DNA of 64,000 nt, from the NCBI RefSeq assembly GCF_000421625.1, contig NZ_ATXJ01000003.1, positions 62,001-126,000 of the forward strand, in the 5' to 3' direction. Source of the stretch: Thermus islandicus DSM 21543 (GTDB lineage Bacteria; Deinococcota; Deinococci; Deinococcales; Thermaceae). Under the pieces are notes generated by a model. That model ran no database searches. It had not been told where the DNA came from and worked only from the letters and a program-made list of their open reading frames with translations. A program made the position numbers and the translations under genes. This document shows positions 16,680 to 25,844 of this stretch, piece by piece (the first letter of the stretch is position 1; each line of letters opens with the position of its first letter).

Positions 16680-17371
16680 ACCGCCTCCTTGCAGCTCAGG
16701 ACCTTTCCCGAGGGCGCCAGGTAGATCTCCTCCCCGTACACTGCGAAGTCCTCCGCCCTGCCCAGGGGCTTTAGGCCCCAGGGCTGCACCAGGTAGAGGG
16801 CGTCCAGGAGGGCCACCACCCCGCAGGCCCCCGTCTGGGCCTTGCGCGCGGAATGGGGGAGGGAAAGAAGGCGGCCTTCGGGGTAGAAGTAGGCCTCGCG
16901 GCCCAGGGCCACCACCCCCCTTTCCCAGGCCACCACCTGGCGGAAGGCCCCGGGTTTGAGGAGGGTGCCCTCCCGGTAGAGGCCCCGGCCGTCCACGTAG
17001 AAAAGGCCCCCTTCCCCTTGGACTGCGTCCAGGGCGGGGTAGGGGTAGAGGGCGTCCCGCGTCCAGACCGCGCCCTCCAGGCCCACGAGGAGCCGGGGGC
17101 TTGCCCGGAGGAACCGGGGGATCCCGGGGAGGGGCAGGCTCTCCAGGGCCCCTTCCCGGTAGATCAGGAGCTGGTACGGGTAGGCGGCGTAGAGGGCCTT
17201 CTCGTCGGCGTCCAGCAGGAGGGGCGGCCCGGGGAGGGCCACCTGGAAGCGGCCCTCCACCCCTCCCCCCCGGGCGAACCCCCCGGGATAAGGCATCAGG
17301 GGGGGTTGGGCCGCCAGGGGGGCGCAGGCGGCGAGGAGCCCGAGGCCCAAAAGAGGGGTCAGCCGTCCCAT
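16670..17371 (-). CDS. Predicted lipoprotein of unknown function inside the dcw operon
   Basis: I do not recognise this 233-residue protein. It begins MGRLTPLLGLGLLAACAPLA, a lipoprotein signal with lipobox LAAC and Cys16 as the lipidated residue. The mature part is beta-rich with repeated short segments around aromatic residues (YAAYPYQLLIYREG, RDALYPYPALDA, REAYFYPEGRLL), which could suggest a small propeller-like fold, though that is only an impression. Two later cysteines (TGACGVV and VLSCKEAVWP) could form a disulfide. Its ATG overlaps the murF stop by 13 bp and its end overlaps mraY by 10 bp, so it is translationally locked into the operon. Confidence 0.8.
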   Translation of the reverse strand: MGRLTPLLGLGLLAACAPLAAQPPLMPYPGGFARGGGVEGRFQVALPGPPLLLDADEKALYAAYPYQLLIYREGALESLPLPGIPRFLRASPRLLVGLEGAVWTRDALYPYPALDAVQGEGGLFYVDGRGLYREGTLLKPGAFRQVVAWERGVVALGREAYFYPEGRLLSLPHSARKAQTGACGVVALLDALYLVQPWGLKPLGRAEDFAVYGEEIYLAPSGKVLSCKEAVWP

Positions 17372-18651
17372 AGCTCCAGGATCCGTTCCAGCCCCACCGC
17401 CCTCGAGGCCTTCAGGTAGACCAGGTCCCCGGGGCGCACCCGTTCCTTGAGCCAGCGGAGGGCGTCCTTTAGGTCCTCCGCCGCCTCCCCGCCGAGGGCG
17501 GCCTGGGCCTTGGCGTGGGGGCCGAGGTAGAGGGGGCTCAGGCCCAGGCGGGCGGCCTCCTCGGCCACCTCGAGGTGGAGCTCCAGGGCCTTGGCCCCCA
17601 GCTCCCGCATCTCCCCCAGGACCGCCCATTTGCGCCCGGGCTGCGCGGCGAGCCAGGCGAGCCCTGCCTTGGCCGAGAGGGGGTTGGCGTTGTAGGCGTC
17701 GTGGAGGAAGACGACCCCCCCTATTTCCCGGCGCTCCATCCGGCCTGGGGGGAGGCGGAGCCCGGAGAGCCTGTCCGCCACCCCTTCTACCCCGTACCCC
17801 AGGATCTCCGCCGCGGCCAGGGCGGCCAGGGCGGCCAGGGCGGGGCCGAGGCCGGGGTAGGGCAGCCGGACCCGGATCCCTCGGTAGCGGAAGCGGCTTT
17901 CCTGGGGCAGAAGCTCCAGGTCCTCCCCGCGGAAGGTGGCCTCCCCGAAGCCGTAGGTGGGCCAAGGCCCCCGCCGCCCGAAGGCTAAGAGCACCTCCGC
18001 CGCCTGCAGGCTCACCAGGACCTGGGGGGCGGAGAGGAGCCCCGCCTCCTCCCGGACCACCCCTTCCAGGTCGCCGAAGGCGAGGAGGTGTTCCTCCCCC
18101 AGGGCGGTGAGCACGGCGAGGTGGGGATGGCTCAGCTCCATGAGCTCGGCCATCTCCCCCACCCGGTCCACCCCGAGCTCCACCACGGCCCCCGGAGCCG
18201 TGGGGGAGAGGGTTAGAAAAAAGCGGGCGAGCGGGGGCGCCGTGTTCTGGTTCCCCGGCGGGCAGGGAAAGCCCAGACTCTGGGCCAGGGCCTCCTTGGC
18301 CGTGGTCTTGCCCGAGCTTCCCCCCACGGCCACCACCGTTCCCGGGAAGAGGTCTCTAAGAGCCCGCCCCAGGCGGAGGAGGGCCCTTTGGGGGTCGTTC
18401 ACCTCCACCGTGGCCCTGCCTGGGCGGTCGGAGAGGACCAGATGCGCCCCCCGGGCCAGGGCCTCCTCGGCGAACTGCCGGCCGTGGGTCTTGGCCCCAG
18501 GGAGGGCCACGAAGAGGGAGCCCGGCCCCACCTCTCGGCTGTCCCAGTGGAGGTCCCTCACCGGCCTTCCCCCGGGATGGAGGCGGCCTCCCGTGGTCCG
18601 GGCCACCCACTCCGGCGTCAGTTCCCTACCATGTGCAAGATGCACCACCAC
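17359..18651 (-). CDS. murF: UDP-N-acetylmuramoyl-tripeptide--D-alanyl-D-alanine ligase
   Basis: Adds D-Ala-D-Ala to the UDP-MurNAc-tripeptide. The roughly 430-residue protein has LTPEWVARTTGGRL at the N-terminus, DSREVGPGSLFVALPG (MurE/F uridine-binding domain), the P-loop VGGSSGKTTAKEALA, and the C-terminal VFLHDAYNANPLSAKAGLAW typical of MurF. Codons around 18651-18645 offer three consecutive GTG starts just past the ftsI stop; a more distant ATG at 18687 would overlap ftsI. I chose the first GTG but the exact start is uncertain. Confidence 0.92.
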   Translation of the reverse strand: MVVHLAHGRELTPEWVARTTGGRLHPGGRPVRDLHWDSREVGPGSLFVALPGAKTHGRQFAEEALARGAHLVLSDRPGRATVEVNDPQRALLRLGRALRDLFPGTVVAVGGSSGKTTAKEALAQSLGFPCPPGNQNTAPPLARFFLTLSPTAPGAVVELGVDRVGEMAELMELSHPHLAVLTALGEEHLLAFGDLEGVVREEAGLLSAPQVLVSLQAAEVLLAFGRRGPWPTYGFGEATFRGEDLELLPQESRFRYRGIRVRLPYPGLGPALAALAALAAAEILGYGVEGVADRLSGLRLPPGRMERREIGGVVFLHDAYNANPLSAKAGLAWLAAQPGRKWAVLGEMRELGAKALELHLEVAEEAARLGLSPLYLGPHAKAQAALGGEAAEDLKDALRWLKERVRPGDLVYLKASRAVGLERILELWDG

Positions 18652-18652
18652 C

Positions 18653-19968
18653 TCACCGCCCCTCAGGATAGGGGGGGATCCCCGCATAGGCCAAGAGGCT
18701 CGCGGCCACCTCCCGGAAGATGGGGGCGGCCACCTGGGCCCCGTGGATCTCGCCCTTAGGGTGGTAGACCGCCACCACCACGGTGTAGAGGGGCCTGTCC
18801 CCGGGCACGAACCCAGCGAACCAGGCGGTGAAGACCTCCCGGGAGTAGCGCCCGTTCACCACCACCTGGGCCGTGCCGGTCTTGCCGGCGAGGGGGTAGC
18901 CAGGGAGGGCGGCCCTAGGGGCAAGGCCCTGGTGGAGGGCTTCCCGGACGGCCCGGGCGGTTTCCCCAGAGAAGACCCGCTCCGCCTTGGCCTCCTGGTC
19001 CTGGAAGAGGCGGGGAGGGCGGTAGAGGCCGTCCGCCAGGCTGGCGAAGGCGGCGGCCAGGTGCAGGGGGGTGATGAGGAAGCCCTGGCCGAAGGCGTGG
19101 TTGGCGTAGGCCGCCCGGCTCCACTCCTGGGGGGGCGGGACCAGGGGCGGGGTGGTGCGCACCCCAGCCAGGGGTTCAGGATCGGTGAGGTGGAGCCTTT
19201 GCATGTAGCCGTAGAACACCTCCTTAGGGATCCTCTCGGCCAGCTGGCTGATGCCCACGTTGGAGGAGTACTTGAGCACTTCCGCCAGGGTGAGGCTGGG
19301 GGGGTGGGGCACGATGTCCTGGATGATCCACCCGTCCACCACCCGGTGCATGGGGGCTTCCACGCGGGTGGCCAGGCTGGCCGCCCCCTCCTCCAGGAGC
19401 ATGGCCGCGGTGAGGGCCTTCATGGTGGAGCCGGGCTCGAGGGCCACCAGGAAGGCGTGGTTGCGCCAGGACAGGTCCTGGTTGGGGTCCTTCCGCGGGG
19501 CCAGGGGGTCAAAGGGGGGGGCGTTGGCCACGGCCAGGAGGCGCCCTTCCCGGTCCAGGACGAGGAGGGTGGCGAACTCCCCGCGGCTTTGGGCCAGGCC
19601 CGCCCAGAGGGTCCTCTCGGCCATGGCCTGGACCCAAGGGTCCAGGGTGAGGGTAAAGGAGCGCCCCTGGCTGAGGGCGGCGTTCAGGTCCCGCTCCAGC
19701 CCCTCGAGGCCGCGCCCGGATCCCCGCTCGCCGAAGCCGATGAGCTGGCTTCCGCTCGTGCCCAAGGGGTAGTACCGCCCCGTCTTCAGGCTCACCGCCA
19801 AAGGGGTGCCGTCCCGGGCGTAGAGGTTTCCCCGGGGCGGCGGGGCGGGAGGGGGAGGGGAGGGGGGCCTGGGCCCCCGGGCCAGGAGGGCGTAGACCCC
19901 GAGGGCGAAGAGGAGGGCCCAGAGGAAAAGGCCCGCCAGCACCAGGGGAACCCGCTTCACCCCTACGG

Positions 19969-19972
<4 letters not shown>
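18653..19972 (-). CDS. ftsI: FtsI/PBP-type septal D,D-transpeptidase
   Basis: Cross-links septal peptidoglycan with FtsW. The 439-residue protein has one membrane anchor (about 9-30), a Pro-rich linker (36-46) and a very short non-catalytic module. The transpeptidase domain carries Ser182 in GSTMK (SxxK), YSSN with Ser236-Asn238 (SxN), and KTGT at 364-367. It is unusually small compared with class B PBPs of 550-600 residues; most of the pedestal domain is reduced and there are no PASTA repeats. The GTG at 19972 forms a GTGA overlap with ftsL. Confidence 0.94.
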
Positions 19973-21077
<1,105 letters not shown>

Positions 21078-21512
21078 CTATCCGATGAGTCCCTTGAGGG
21101 CCTCGGGAGCGGGTGGGCGGCGCATGATCTCCTCAATCGTTCTCCACCAGCGCTCCTGGCTCCAAATCTCCAGCCTGCCCGGGGCTCCGGCCACCACCAC
21201 CTCCCCGCCTTCCTGGAGCCCGGCGAACTGGCGCAAGGGCGGGGGGATGAGCACGCGGGAGGCGTTGTCCATGCGGGTCTTGTGGGCTCCTGAGTAGAAA
21301 AAGCGCACGAAGGCCCGCGCCTCCGCGTCGGTCAAAGGGAGGTTGACCAGCTGCTCCTCAATCTTGCGCCAGCGGTCCGAAGGGAAGACGTAGAGGCATC
21401 CTTCCATCCCCCGGGTGAGCACCAGCCCGTCTTCCAGAAAGTCCCGGAAGGGGGCGGGGATGACCACCCGCCCCTTATCGTCCAGGCTGTACTGGTACTC
21501 GCCGAAGGGCAT
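21078..21512 (-). CDS. mraZ: Transcriptional regulator MraZ
   Basis: First gene of the dcw operon. The 144-residue protein contains two SpoVT/AbrB-like swapped-hairpin domains: the first around YQYSLDDKGRVVIPAPFRDFL and the second around NASRVLIPPPLRQFAGL. MraZ proteins bind TGGG-type repeats ahead of their own gene and regulate the cluster; such repeats are present here at 21613-21664. The ATG has a GGGAGCAGGTGGG ribosome site. Confidence 0.95.
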   Translation of the reverse strand: MPFGEYQYSLDDKGRVVIPAPFRDFLEDGLVLTRGMEGCLYVFPSDRWRKIEEQLVNLPLTDAEARAFVRFFYSGAHKTRMDNASRVLIPPPLRQFAGLQEGGEVVVAGAPGRLEIWSQERWWRTIEEIMRRPPAPEALKGLIG

Positions 21513-21597
21513 TTCCCACCTGCTCCCACCTTCCGGGGTCCGGGCCTAGGCGCTTCGGGGGACTTTGACCGTACCCGGGACAGGCTTTTCTGGCGTG

Positions 21598-21664
21598 AGT
21601 ATAGCACGAGTACCCACGGTTTTCCACCAGGCCCCACCTAGGTCCCACCTAGATCCCACCCCCA
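21598..21664 (-). promoter_or_regulatory. mraZ (dcw operon) promoter with MraZ-box repeats
   Basis: On the minus strand the -10 is TATACT (21603-21598), with a partial -35 TGGAAA 17 bp upstream. Overlapping and upstream of the -35 are five in-phase TGGG/TGGA units whose first T is at 21658, 21647, 21636, 21626 and 21616, spaced 11, 11, 10 and 10 bp. These resemble MraZ-binding repeats. The predicted leader is about 80 nt long, unlike the many leaderless genes of the window. Confidence 0.72.
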
Positions 21665-21697
21665 CCCGGGAGCGCGGACCTCGCCCCGGAGCCGCTT

Positions 21698-21726
21698 TTG
21701 CGTCCGGCGGGCCGAAGGGGTAAAAT
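21698..21726 (+). promoter_or_regulatory. rnpB promoter
   Basis: TTGCGT (21698-21703), a 17-bp spacer and TAAAAT (21721-21726) predict transcription from about 21733-21735, exactly at the 5' end of the P1 helix of RNase P RNA. Confidence 0.75.
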
Positions 21727-21734
21727 GAAGGGTG

Positions 21735-22106
21735 CCCCAGGGTGGGCGTGCGGTCGCGCCTGGGGGACTTCGCCCCTGGGTGAGGAAAGTCCGGGCACCA
21801 TAGGGCAGGGTGCCAGCTAACGGCTGGGCGGGGTAACCCGACGGAAAGTGCCACAGAGAAGAGACCGCCAGCGGCCGGGGCATGCCCCGGTGCGGGCAAG
21901 GGTGAAACGGTGGGGTAAGAGCCCACCGCCTGGCCTGGCAACAGGCTGGGGCACGGCAAACCCCACCCGGTGCAAGGCCCAGTAGAGGGGAAGGGCTGGC
22001 CCGGCCCGCCAGAACCCCTGGGATGGGCCGCTTGAGGCCGGTGGCGACACCGGTCCCAGAGAGATGACCGCAGGAAACAGAACCCGGCTTACGGCCCACC
22101 CTGGGG
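21735..22106 (+). ncRNA. rnpB: RNase P RNA, bacterial type A
   Basis: The catalytic RNA that removes tRNA 5' leaders. Conserved elements are seen in order: the P1 5' strand CCCCAGGGTGGGC, the CR-I segment GAGGAAAGTCCGGGC, AGGGTGAAACGGTG, and the CR-V region GAGAGATGACCGCAGG followed by ACAGAACCCGGCTTA. The 3' P1 strand GCCCACCCTGGGG pairs with the 5' end. The length of about 372 nt fits type A RNAs such as that of T. thermophilus. A promoter and an intrinsic terminator flank it exactly. Confidence 0.95.
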
Positions 22107-22136
22107 GGGCCCCACTTTTTAGGGTGGGGCCCTTTT
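22107..22136 (+). terminator. Rho-independent terminator of rnpB
   Basis: GGGCCCCAC (22107-22115) pairs perfectly with GTGGGGCCC (22124-22132) across an 8-nt T-rich loop, and TTTT follows. Confidence 0.85.
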
Positions 22137-22156
22137 CCGCTTCCAGGGGGCGGCCC

Positions 22157-22217
22157 TTGCGCCAGCGCCTTTTCCCCCTTAGACTGAGGGGGTGTTTTCG
22201 CACGGCCAAGACCGTGC
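22157..22217 (+). promoter_or_regulatory. rpmE promoter and leader hairpin
   Basis: TTGCGC (22157-22162), a 17-bp spacer and TAGACT (22180-22185) predict a start near 22192 and a leader of about 39 nt. The leader holds a perfect hairpin, GCACGG-CCAAGA-CCGTGC (22200-22217), directly in front of the GGGGGAGGAAG ribosome site. This arrangement could allow translational control of L31, but no direct evidence is available. Confidence 0.6.
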
Positions 22218-22230
22218 GGGGGAGGAAGAC

Positions 22231-22446
22231 GTGAAAGAGGGCATTCACCCCAAGCTGGTCCCGGCCCGCATCATCTGCGGCTGCGGCAACGTGATCCACA
22301 CCTACTCCGTCAAGCCCGAGATCCACGTGGAGGTCTGCAGTAAGTGCCACCCCTTTTACACGGGCCAGCAGCGGTTCGTGGACACCGAAGGGCGGGTGGA
22401 GCGGTTCCAGCGCCGCTACGGAGACGCGTACCGGAAGGGGCGCTAA
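22231..22446 (+). CDS. rpmE: 50S ribosomal protein L31 (zinc-binding form)
   Basis: The 71-residue protein [20 protein letters not shown] matches Thermus L31. It keeps the CGC and CSKC pairs needed for zinc (the C+ form) and the conserved [21 protein letters not shown]. The start is GTG at 22231, chosen because it gives the family N-terminus and has a good ribosome site. The frame stays open upstream but there it overlaps the promoter and leader hairpin. Confidence 0.96.
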   Translation: MKEGIHPKLVPARIICGCGNVIHTYSVKPEIHVEVCSKCHPFYTGQQRFVDTEGRVERFQRRYGDAYRKGR

Positions 22447-22459
22447 GGGGCTTTGCCGT

Positions 22460-22495
22460 GCCGGGGGCCCAAAGGCCCCCGGCTTCCGTTAGAAT
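22460..22495 (+). promoter_or_regulatory. rpmE terminator hairpin fused to tdk -10 box
   Basis: A perfect 10-bp hairpin GCCGGGGGCC-CAAA-GGCCCCCGGC (22460-22483) lacks a T-tract. Six nt later comes TAGAAT (22490-22495) within CCGTTAGAATG. The same arrangement occurs in front of clpP. Confidence 0.55.
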
Positions 22496-22517
22496 GCCGG
22501 GGCGGAGGTCCGGGAAC

Positions 22518-23096
22518 ATGCCCCCCGTCTTGCACCGGCAGGGTTGGATTGAGGTGATCGCAGGCCCCATGTTCTCCGGCAAGAGCGAGGAGCTCATCCG
22601 CCGGGTGAGGCGGGCCCTGATCGCCCGCCAAAGGGTCTTGGTCTTCAAGCCCCAGTTGGACCGTCGCTACCACGAAAGCCAGGTGGTGAGCCACGACGGC
22701 AAGCGGGTGGAAGCCCTTCCTGTGGAAAGCGCCGCGGAGATGGAGGCCTGGCTGGACCCCCTGCCGGAGGTGGTGGCCGTGGATGAGGTCCAGTTTCTGG
22801 ACCCGGGGTGCGTGTCCTTGGCCGAGCGTTTGGCCCGAATGGGGGTACGGGTGATCCTGGCGGGCCTGGACCTGGACTTTCGCGGGGAACCCTTTGGGAT
22901 TATGCCCGAGCTTTTGGCCCGGGCGGAGTTCGTGGACAAGCTCACGGCCATCTGCGCGCGGTGCGGGGCCCCGGCCACCCGCACCCAGCGCCTGGTAAAC
23001 GGGAGCCCCGCCCGCTACAACGACCCCGTGATCCTGGTGGGGGCTTGGGAGCACTACGAGCCCCGTTGCCGCGCCTGCCACCAGGTGCTTCCCTAG
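22518..23096 (+). CDS. tdk: Thymidine kinase (type II)
   Basis: Salvages thymidine to dTMP. The 192-residue protein has the P-loop [14 protein letters not shown], the Walker B-like [11 protein letters not shown], and the zinc-binding lasso domain with CARCGAP and [13 protein letters not shown] start at the ATG (22518) that has a GGAGG sequence 9 nt upstream, giving [19 protein letters not shown] and the usual 192-residue length. Another ATG eight codons upstream lacks this spacing. Its TAG stop shares a CTAG palindrome with the stop of the convergent hsp20 gene. Confidence 0.93.
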   Translation: MPPVLHRQGWIEVIAGPMFSGKSEELIRRVRRALIARQRVLVFKPQLDRRYHESQVVSHDGKRVEALPVESAAEMEAWLDPLPEVVAVDEVQFLDPGCVSLAERLARMGVRVILAGLDLDFRGEPFGIMPELLARAEFVDKLTAICARCGAPATRTQRLVNGSPARYNDPVILVGAWEHYEPRCRACHQVLP

Positions 23097-23494
23097 AGGG
23101 GCAGGGCGCGGGCCTTTTTCTTTTTGAACCGGATCTCCAGGACTCCCTGGCGGAGGTTGGCCTGGGCCGTTCCCTCCTCAATGGGGCCGGGGAGGTCCAG
23201 GGTGCGCTGAAAGGTTCCCATGGGCCTCTCCTCAAGAAGGTAGGTGCCGGGCAGGGGATAGCGCACCCCCGCCAGCGTGATGCGGCTTCCTTCCTCCAGG
23301 AGTTCCAGATCCTCGGGGCGCACCCCCGGGAGGTCCACCAGGAGGACGTAGTGCTCCTCGTCCTCCAGGAGGTCTACCCTAGGGGTCCAGGCCGCGGGTT
23401 CCTCCCCTGTGAGCTGGTGGGCCAGTTGGGCGATGCGCTCTTGTAGCTCCCTCAGCTTCCTGAGGGTTTCCAGGCGGTTTAGGGGCTCCAGCAT
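23093..23494 (-). CDS. Small heat shock protein, Hsp20/alpha-crystallin family
   Basis: The 133-residue chaperone has an N-terminal helical arm ([28 protein letters not shown]) and an alpha-crystallin domain beginning [39 protein letters not shown]. It ends with [16 protein letters not shown], in which the GVLEIRF strand replaces the typical GVL/T motif. It should hold unfolding proteins without ATP. The start is the ATG at 23494, six nt after a TATGCT -10 box shared with the divergent miaA promoter. Confidence 0.9.
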   Translation of the reverse strand: MLEPLNRLETLRKLRELQERIAQLAHQLTGEEPAAWTPRVDLLEDEEHYVLLVDLPGVRPEDLELLEEGSRITLAGVRYPLPGTYLLEERPMGTFQRTLDLPGPIEEGTAQANLRQGVLEIRFKKKKARALPL

Positions 23495-23499
23495 GCCCT

Positions 23500-23506
23500 T
23501 AGCATA
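23500..23506. promoter_or_regulatory. Overlapping divergent -10 boxes for hsp20 and miaA
   Basis: TAGCAT on the plus strand (23500-23505) is followed by 7 nt and then the miaA GTG. TATGCT on the minus strand (23506-23501) is followed by 6 nt and then the hsp20 ATG. The two -10 elements overlap by 5 bp and both predict leaderless transcripts, so RNA polymerase cannot occupy both at once. Confidence 0.55.
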
Positions 23507-23512
23507 AGGGAC

Positions 23513-24421
23513 GTGGAGGCCATACCGGTCCTCGCCGGGCCCACGGGGAGCGGAAAGACCCTTCTGGCCCTTCGCCTGGGGGAGGAGCTCCCCCTGGAGG
23601 TGATTTCCGCAGACGCCACCATGGTCTACCAGGGGCTGGACATCGGCACCGACAAGCCTACCCCGGAGGAAAGGGCCCGGGTGCCCCACCGACTGGTGGA
23701 TGTCCTAAAGCCCAGCGAGGCCATGAGCGTCGCCCGCTTCGTGGAGCTGGCGGAGGAGGCCATTGCCGAGGTCCTGGCCGGGGGTCGGGTGCCCCTGGTG
23801 GTGGGGGGCACGGGGTACTATATCCGCGCCCTTTCCCAAGGGATCCATGAGCTTCCGCCCCCAGACCTCGAGGTCCAGGCCGCCTTGTGGCGAGAGCTGG
23901 AGGAAAGGGGGCTTGAGGCGCTAAAGGAGGAGCTTTTCCGGGTAAGCCCTGAAGACGCCCTCCGGGTGGGCAGGAACCCAAGGAGGCTGGTGCGGGCCCT
24001 GGAGGTATGGCGGCGCACGGGCCTTCCTCCCGCCCGCCACCCCAGGAGGCCGCCCCGTTTTCGCTACGGAAAGCTGGTGCTTTGGCCCGAGAGGGCCTGG
24101 CTTTTCCCCAGGCTACAGGAGCGGGCCCGGAGGCAGTTTGAAAGGGGCCTGGTGGCGGAGGTGAAGGCCCTCTTGGAGCAGTTCCCCAGCATGCCCACCG
24201 CCCTCCAGGCCATCGGGTACAAGGAGGTGGCGGGCTACCTCCGCGGGGAGTACGGCTTGGAGGAGGCCATCGCGAGGGATGTCCGGGCGGTGAAGGCCTA
24301 CGCCAAGAGGCAGTACACCTGGTTCCGCCACGAGCCCGGGGACGTGACCTACCTGCCCAAAGGGGGGGAGGCGGCCTACCCGGGCTTCCGGGACTGGCTT
24401 CGCCTCCACTTCCGGATATAG
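23513..24421 (+). CDS. miaA: tRNA dimethylallyltransferase
   Basis: Prenylates A37 of tRNAs that read codons starting with U. The 302-residue protein has the P-loop [16 protein letters not shown], the [23 protein letters not shown] substrate region, [15 protein letters not shown], and the C-terminal [19 protein letters not shown] and [12 protein letters not shown] motifs. In the usual ISADSMQVYRG motif this protein has ATMVYQG. The start is GTG at 23513 without a Shine-Dalgarno, consistent with a leaderless mRNA. It begins a miaA-gatA-exonuclease operon. Confidence 0.95.
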   Translation: MEAIPVLAGPTGSGKTLLALRLGEELPLEVISADATMVYQGLDIGTDKPTPEERARVPHRLVDVLKPSEAMSVARFVELAEEAIAEVLAGGRVPLVVGGTGYYIRALSQGIHELPPPDLEVQAALWRELEERGLEALKEELFRVSPEDALRVGRNPRRLVRALEVWRRTGLPPARHPRRPPRFRYGKLVLWPERAWLFPRLQERARRQFERGLVAEVKALLEQFPSMPTALQAIGYKEVAGYLRGEYGLEEAIARDVRAVKAYAKRQYTWFRHEPGDVTYLPKGGEAAYPGFRDWLRLHFRI

Positions 24422-24428
24422 TGGGGGC

Positions 24429-25844
24429 ATGTTGGCCCACGAGATCCGCGTCCGGGTGGCCCGAGGGGAGCTCAGCCCCCTGGAGGTGGCCCAGGCCTAC
24501 CTGAAGCGGGTCCGGGAACTGGACCCACGGGTCCAAGCCTTTCTCACCCTGAACCCGGACCTCTTGGAGGAGGCCCAGAGGGTAGACCCCGGCCTCCCCC
24601 TGGCGGGCCTTTTGGTGGCGGTGAAGGACAACATCGCCACCCGGGGCCTGCGCACCACCGCGGGAAGCCGCCTCCTGGAGCGTTTCGTCCCCCCCTACGA
24701 GGCCACCGCCGTGGCCCGCCTGAAGGCCCTGGGGGCCTTGGTCCTGGGCAAGACCAACCTGGACGAGTTCGGCATGGGCTCCAGCACGGAGCACTCGGCC
24801 TTCTTCCCCACGCGCAATCCCTTTGACCCCTCCCGGGTCCCCGGGGGGAGCAGCGGGGGGAGCGCCGCGGCGGTGGCCACGGACCTGGCGCCCCTGGCCC
24901 TGGGTTCGGACACCGGGGGGAGCGTGCGCCAGCCCGCAAGCTTCTGCGGCGTCCTGGGCCTCAAGCCCACCTACGGCCGGGTGAGCCGCTACGGCCTCAT
25001 CGCGTACGCCTCCAGCCTGGACCAGATCGGGCCCATGGCCCGTTCGGCCAAGGACCTGGCCCTGCTCATGGACGCTCTCGCGGGCCCGGATCCCCTGGAC
25101 GCCACCAGCCTGGACCTTTCCCCCCGCTTCCAGGAAGCCCTCGAGGCGCCCCTCCCCCCCTTGCGCCTGGGGGTGGTGCGGGAGGGGCTTTCCGGGAACA
25201 GCCCAGGGGTGGAAAGGGCCCTAGAGGAGGCCGTTTCCCTCTTCCAGGGCCTGGGCTTCGCCGTGAAGGAGGTCTCCTGGCCCTCGTTGCCCTTGGCCCT
25301 GGCCGCCTACTACATCCTGGCCCCGGCGGAGGCCAGCTCCAACCTGGCCCGCTACGACGGCACCCTCTACGGGGTGCGGGCCGAGGGGGAGGAGCTTTGG
25401 CAGGTGGTGGAGGCCACCCGGGCCCTCTTCGGCCTCGAGGTCAAAAGGCGGATCCTTGTGGGCACCTTCGTCCTCTCCAGCGGCTACTACGAGGCCTACT
25501 ACGAAAGGGCCCAGGCCTTCCGCAGGCGGCTCAAGGCTGAGGCCAGGGCCCTCTTCCAAGAGGTGGACCTCCTCCTCCTCCCCACCGCCCCCCATCCGGC
25601 CTTCCCCCTGGGCGCCCGCCCCGACCCCCTCGCCATGTACCGGGAGGACCTCTACACCGTGGGGGCAAGCCTGGCTGGGCTTCCCGCCCTCTCCTTCCCC
25701 GCGGGGTTTGAGGGGCACCTGCCCGTGGGGTTACAGCTCCTCGCCCCTTGGGGCAGGGACGAGCTTTTGCTCCGGGTGGCCTGGGCCCATGAGGAGGCTA
25801 CGGATAGGGCCTTCCTCCGGACGCCCCTGGGAGAAGCCCTGTGA
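24429..25844 (+). CDS. gatA: Aspartyl/glutamyl-tRNA amidotransferase subunit A
   Basis: The amidase subunit that liberates ammonia from glutamine for transamidation of Glu-tRNA(Gln) or Asp-tRNA(Asn). The 471-residue protein carries the Ser-cisSer-Lys triad: [11 protein letters not shown] supplies Lys, [12 protein letters not shown] supplies the cis-Ser, and [14 protein letters not shown] supplies the nucleophile. [16 protein letters not shown] and [22 protein letters not shown] close the fold. Length and sequence match T. thermophilus GatA closely. gatB and gatC are not in the window. Confidence 0.95.
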   Translation: MLAHEIRVRVARGELSPLEVAQAYLKRVRELDPRVQAFLTLNPDLLEEAQRVDPGLPLAGLLVAVKDNIATRGLRTTAGSRLLERFVPPYEATAVARLKALGALVLGKTNLDEFGMGSSTEHSAFFPTRNPFDPSRVPGGSSGGSAAAVATDLAPLALGSDTGGSVRQPASFCGVLGLKPTYGRVSRYGLIAYASSLDQIGPMARSAKDLALLMDALAGPDPLDATSLDLSPRFQEALEAPLPPLRLGVVREGLSGNSPGVERALEEAVSLFQGLGFAVKEVSWPSLPLALAAYYILAPAEASSNLARYDGTLYGVRAEGEELWQVVEATRALFGLEVKRRILVGTFVLSSGYYEAYYERAQAFRRRLKAEARALFQEVDLLLLPTAPHPAFPLGARPDPLAMYREDLYTVGASLAGLPALSFPAGFEGHLPVGLQLLAPWGRDELLLRVAWAHEEATDRAFLRTPLGEAL

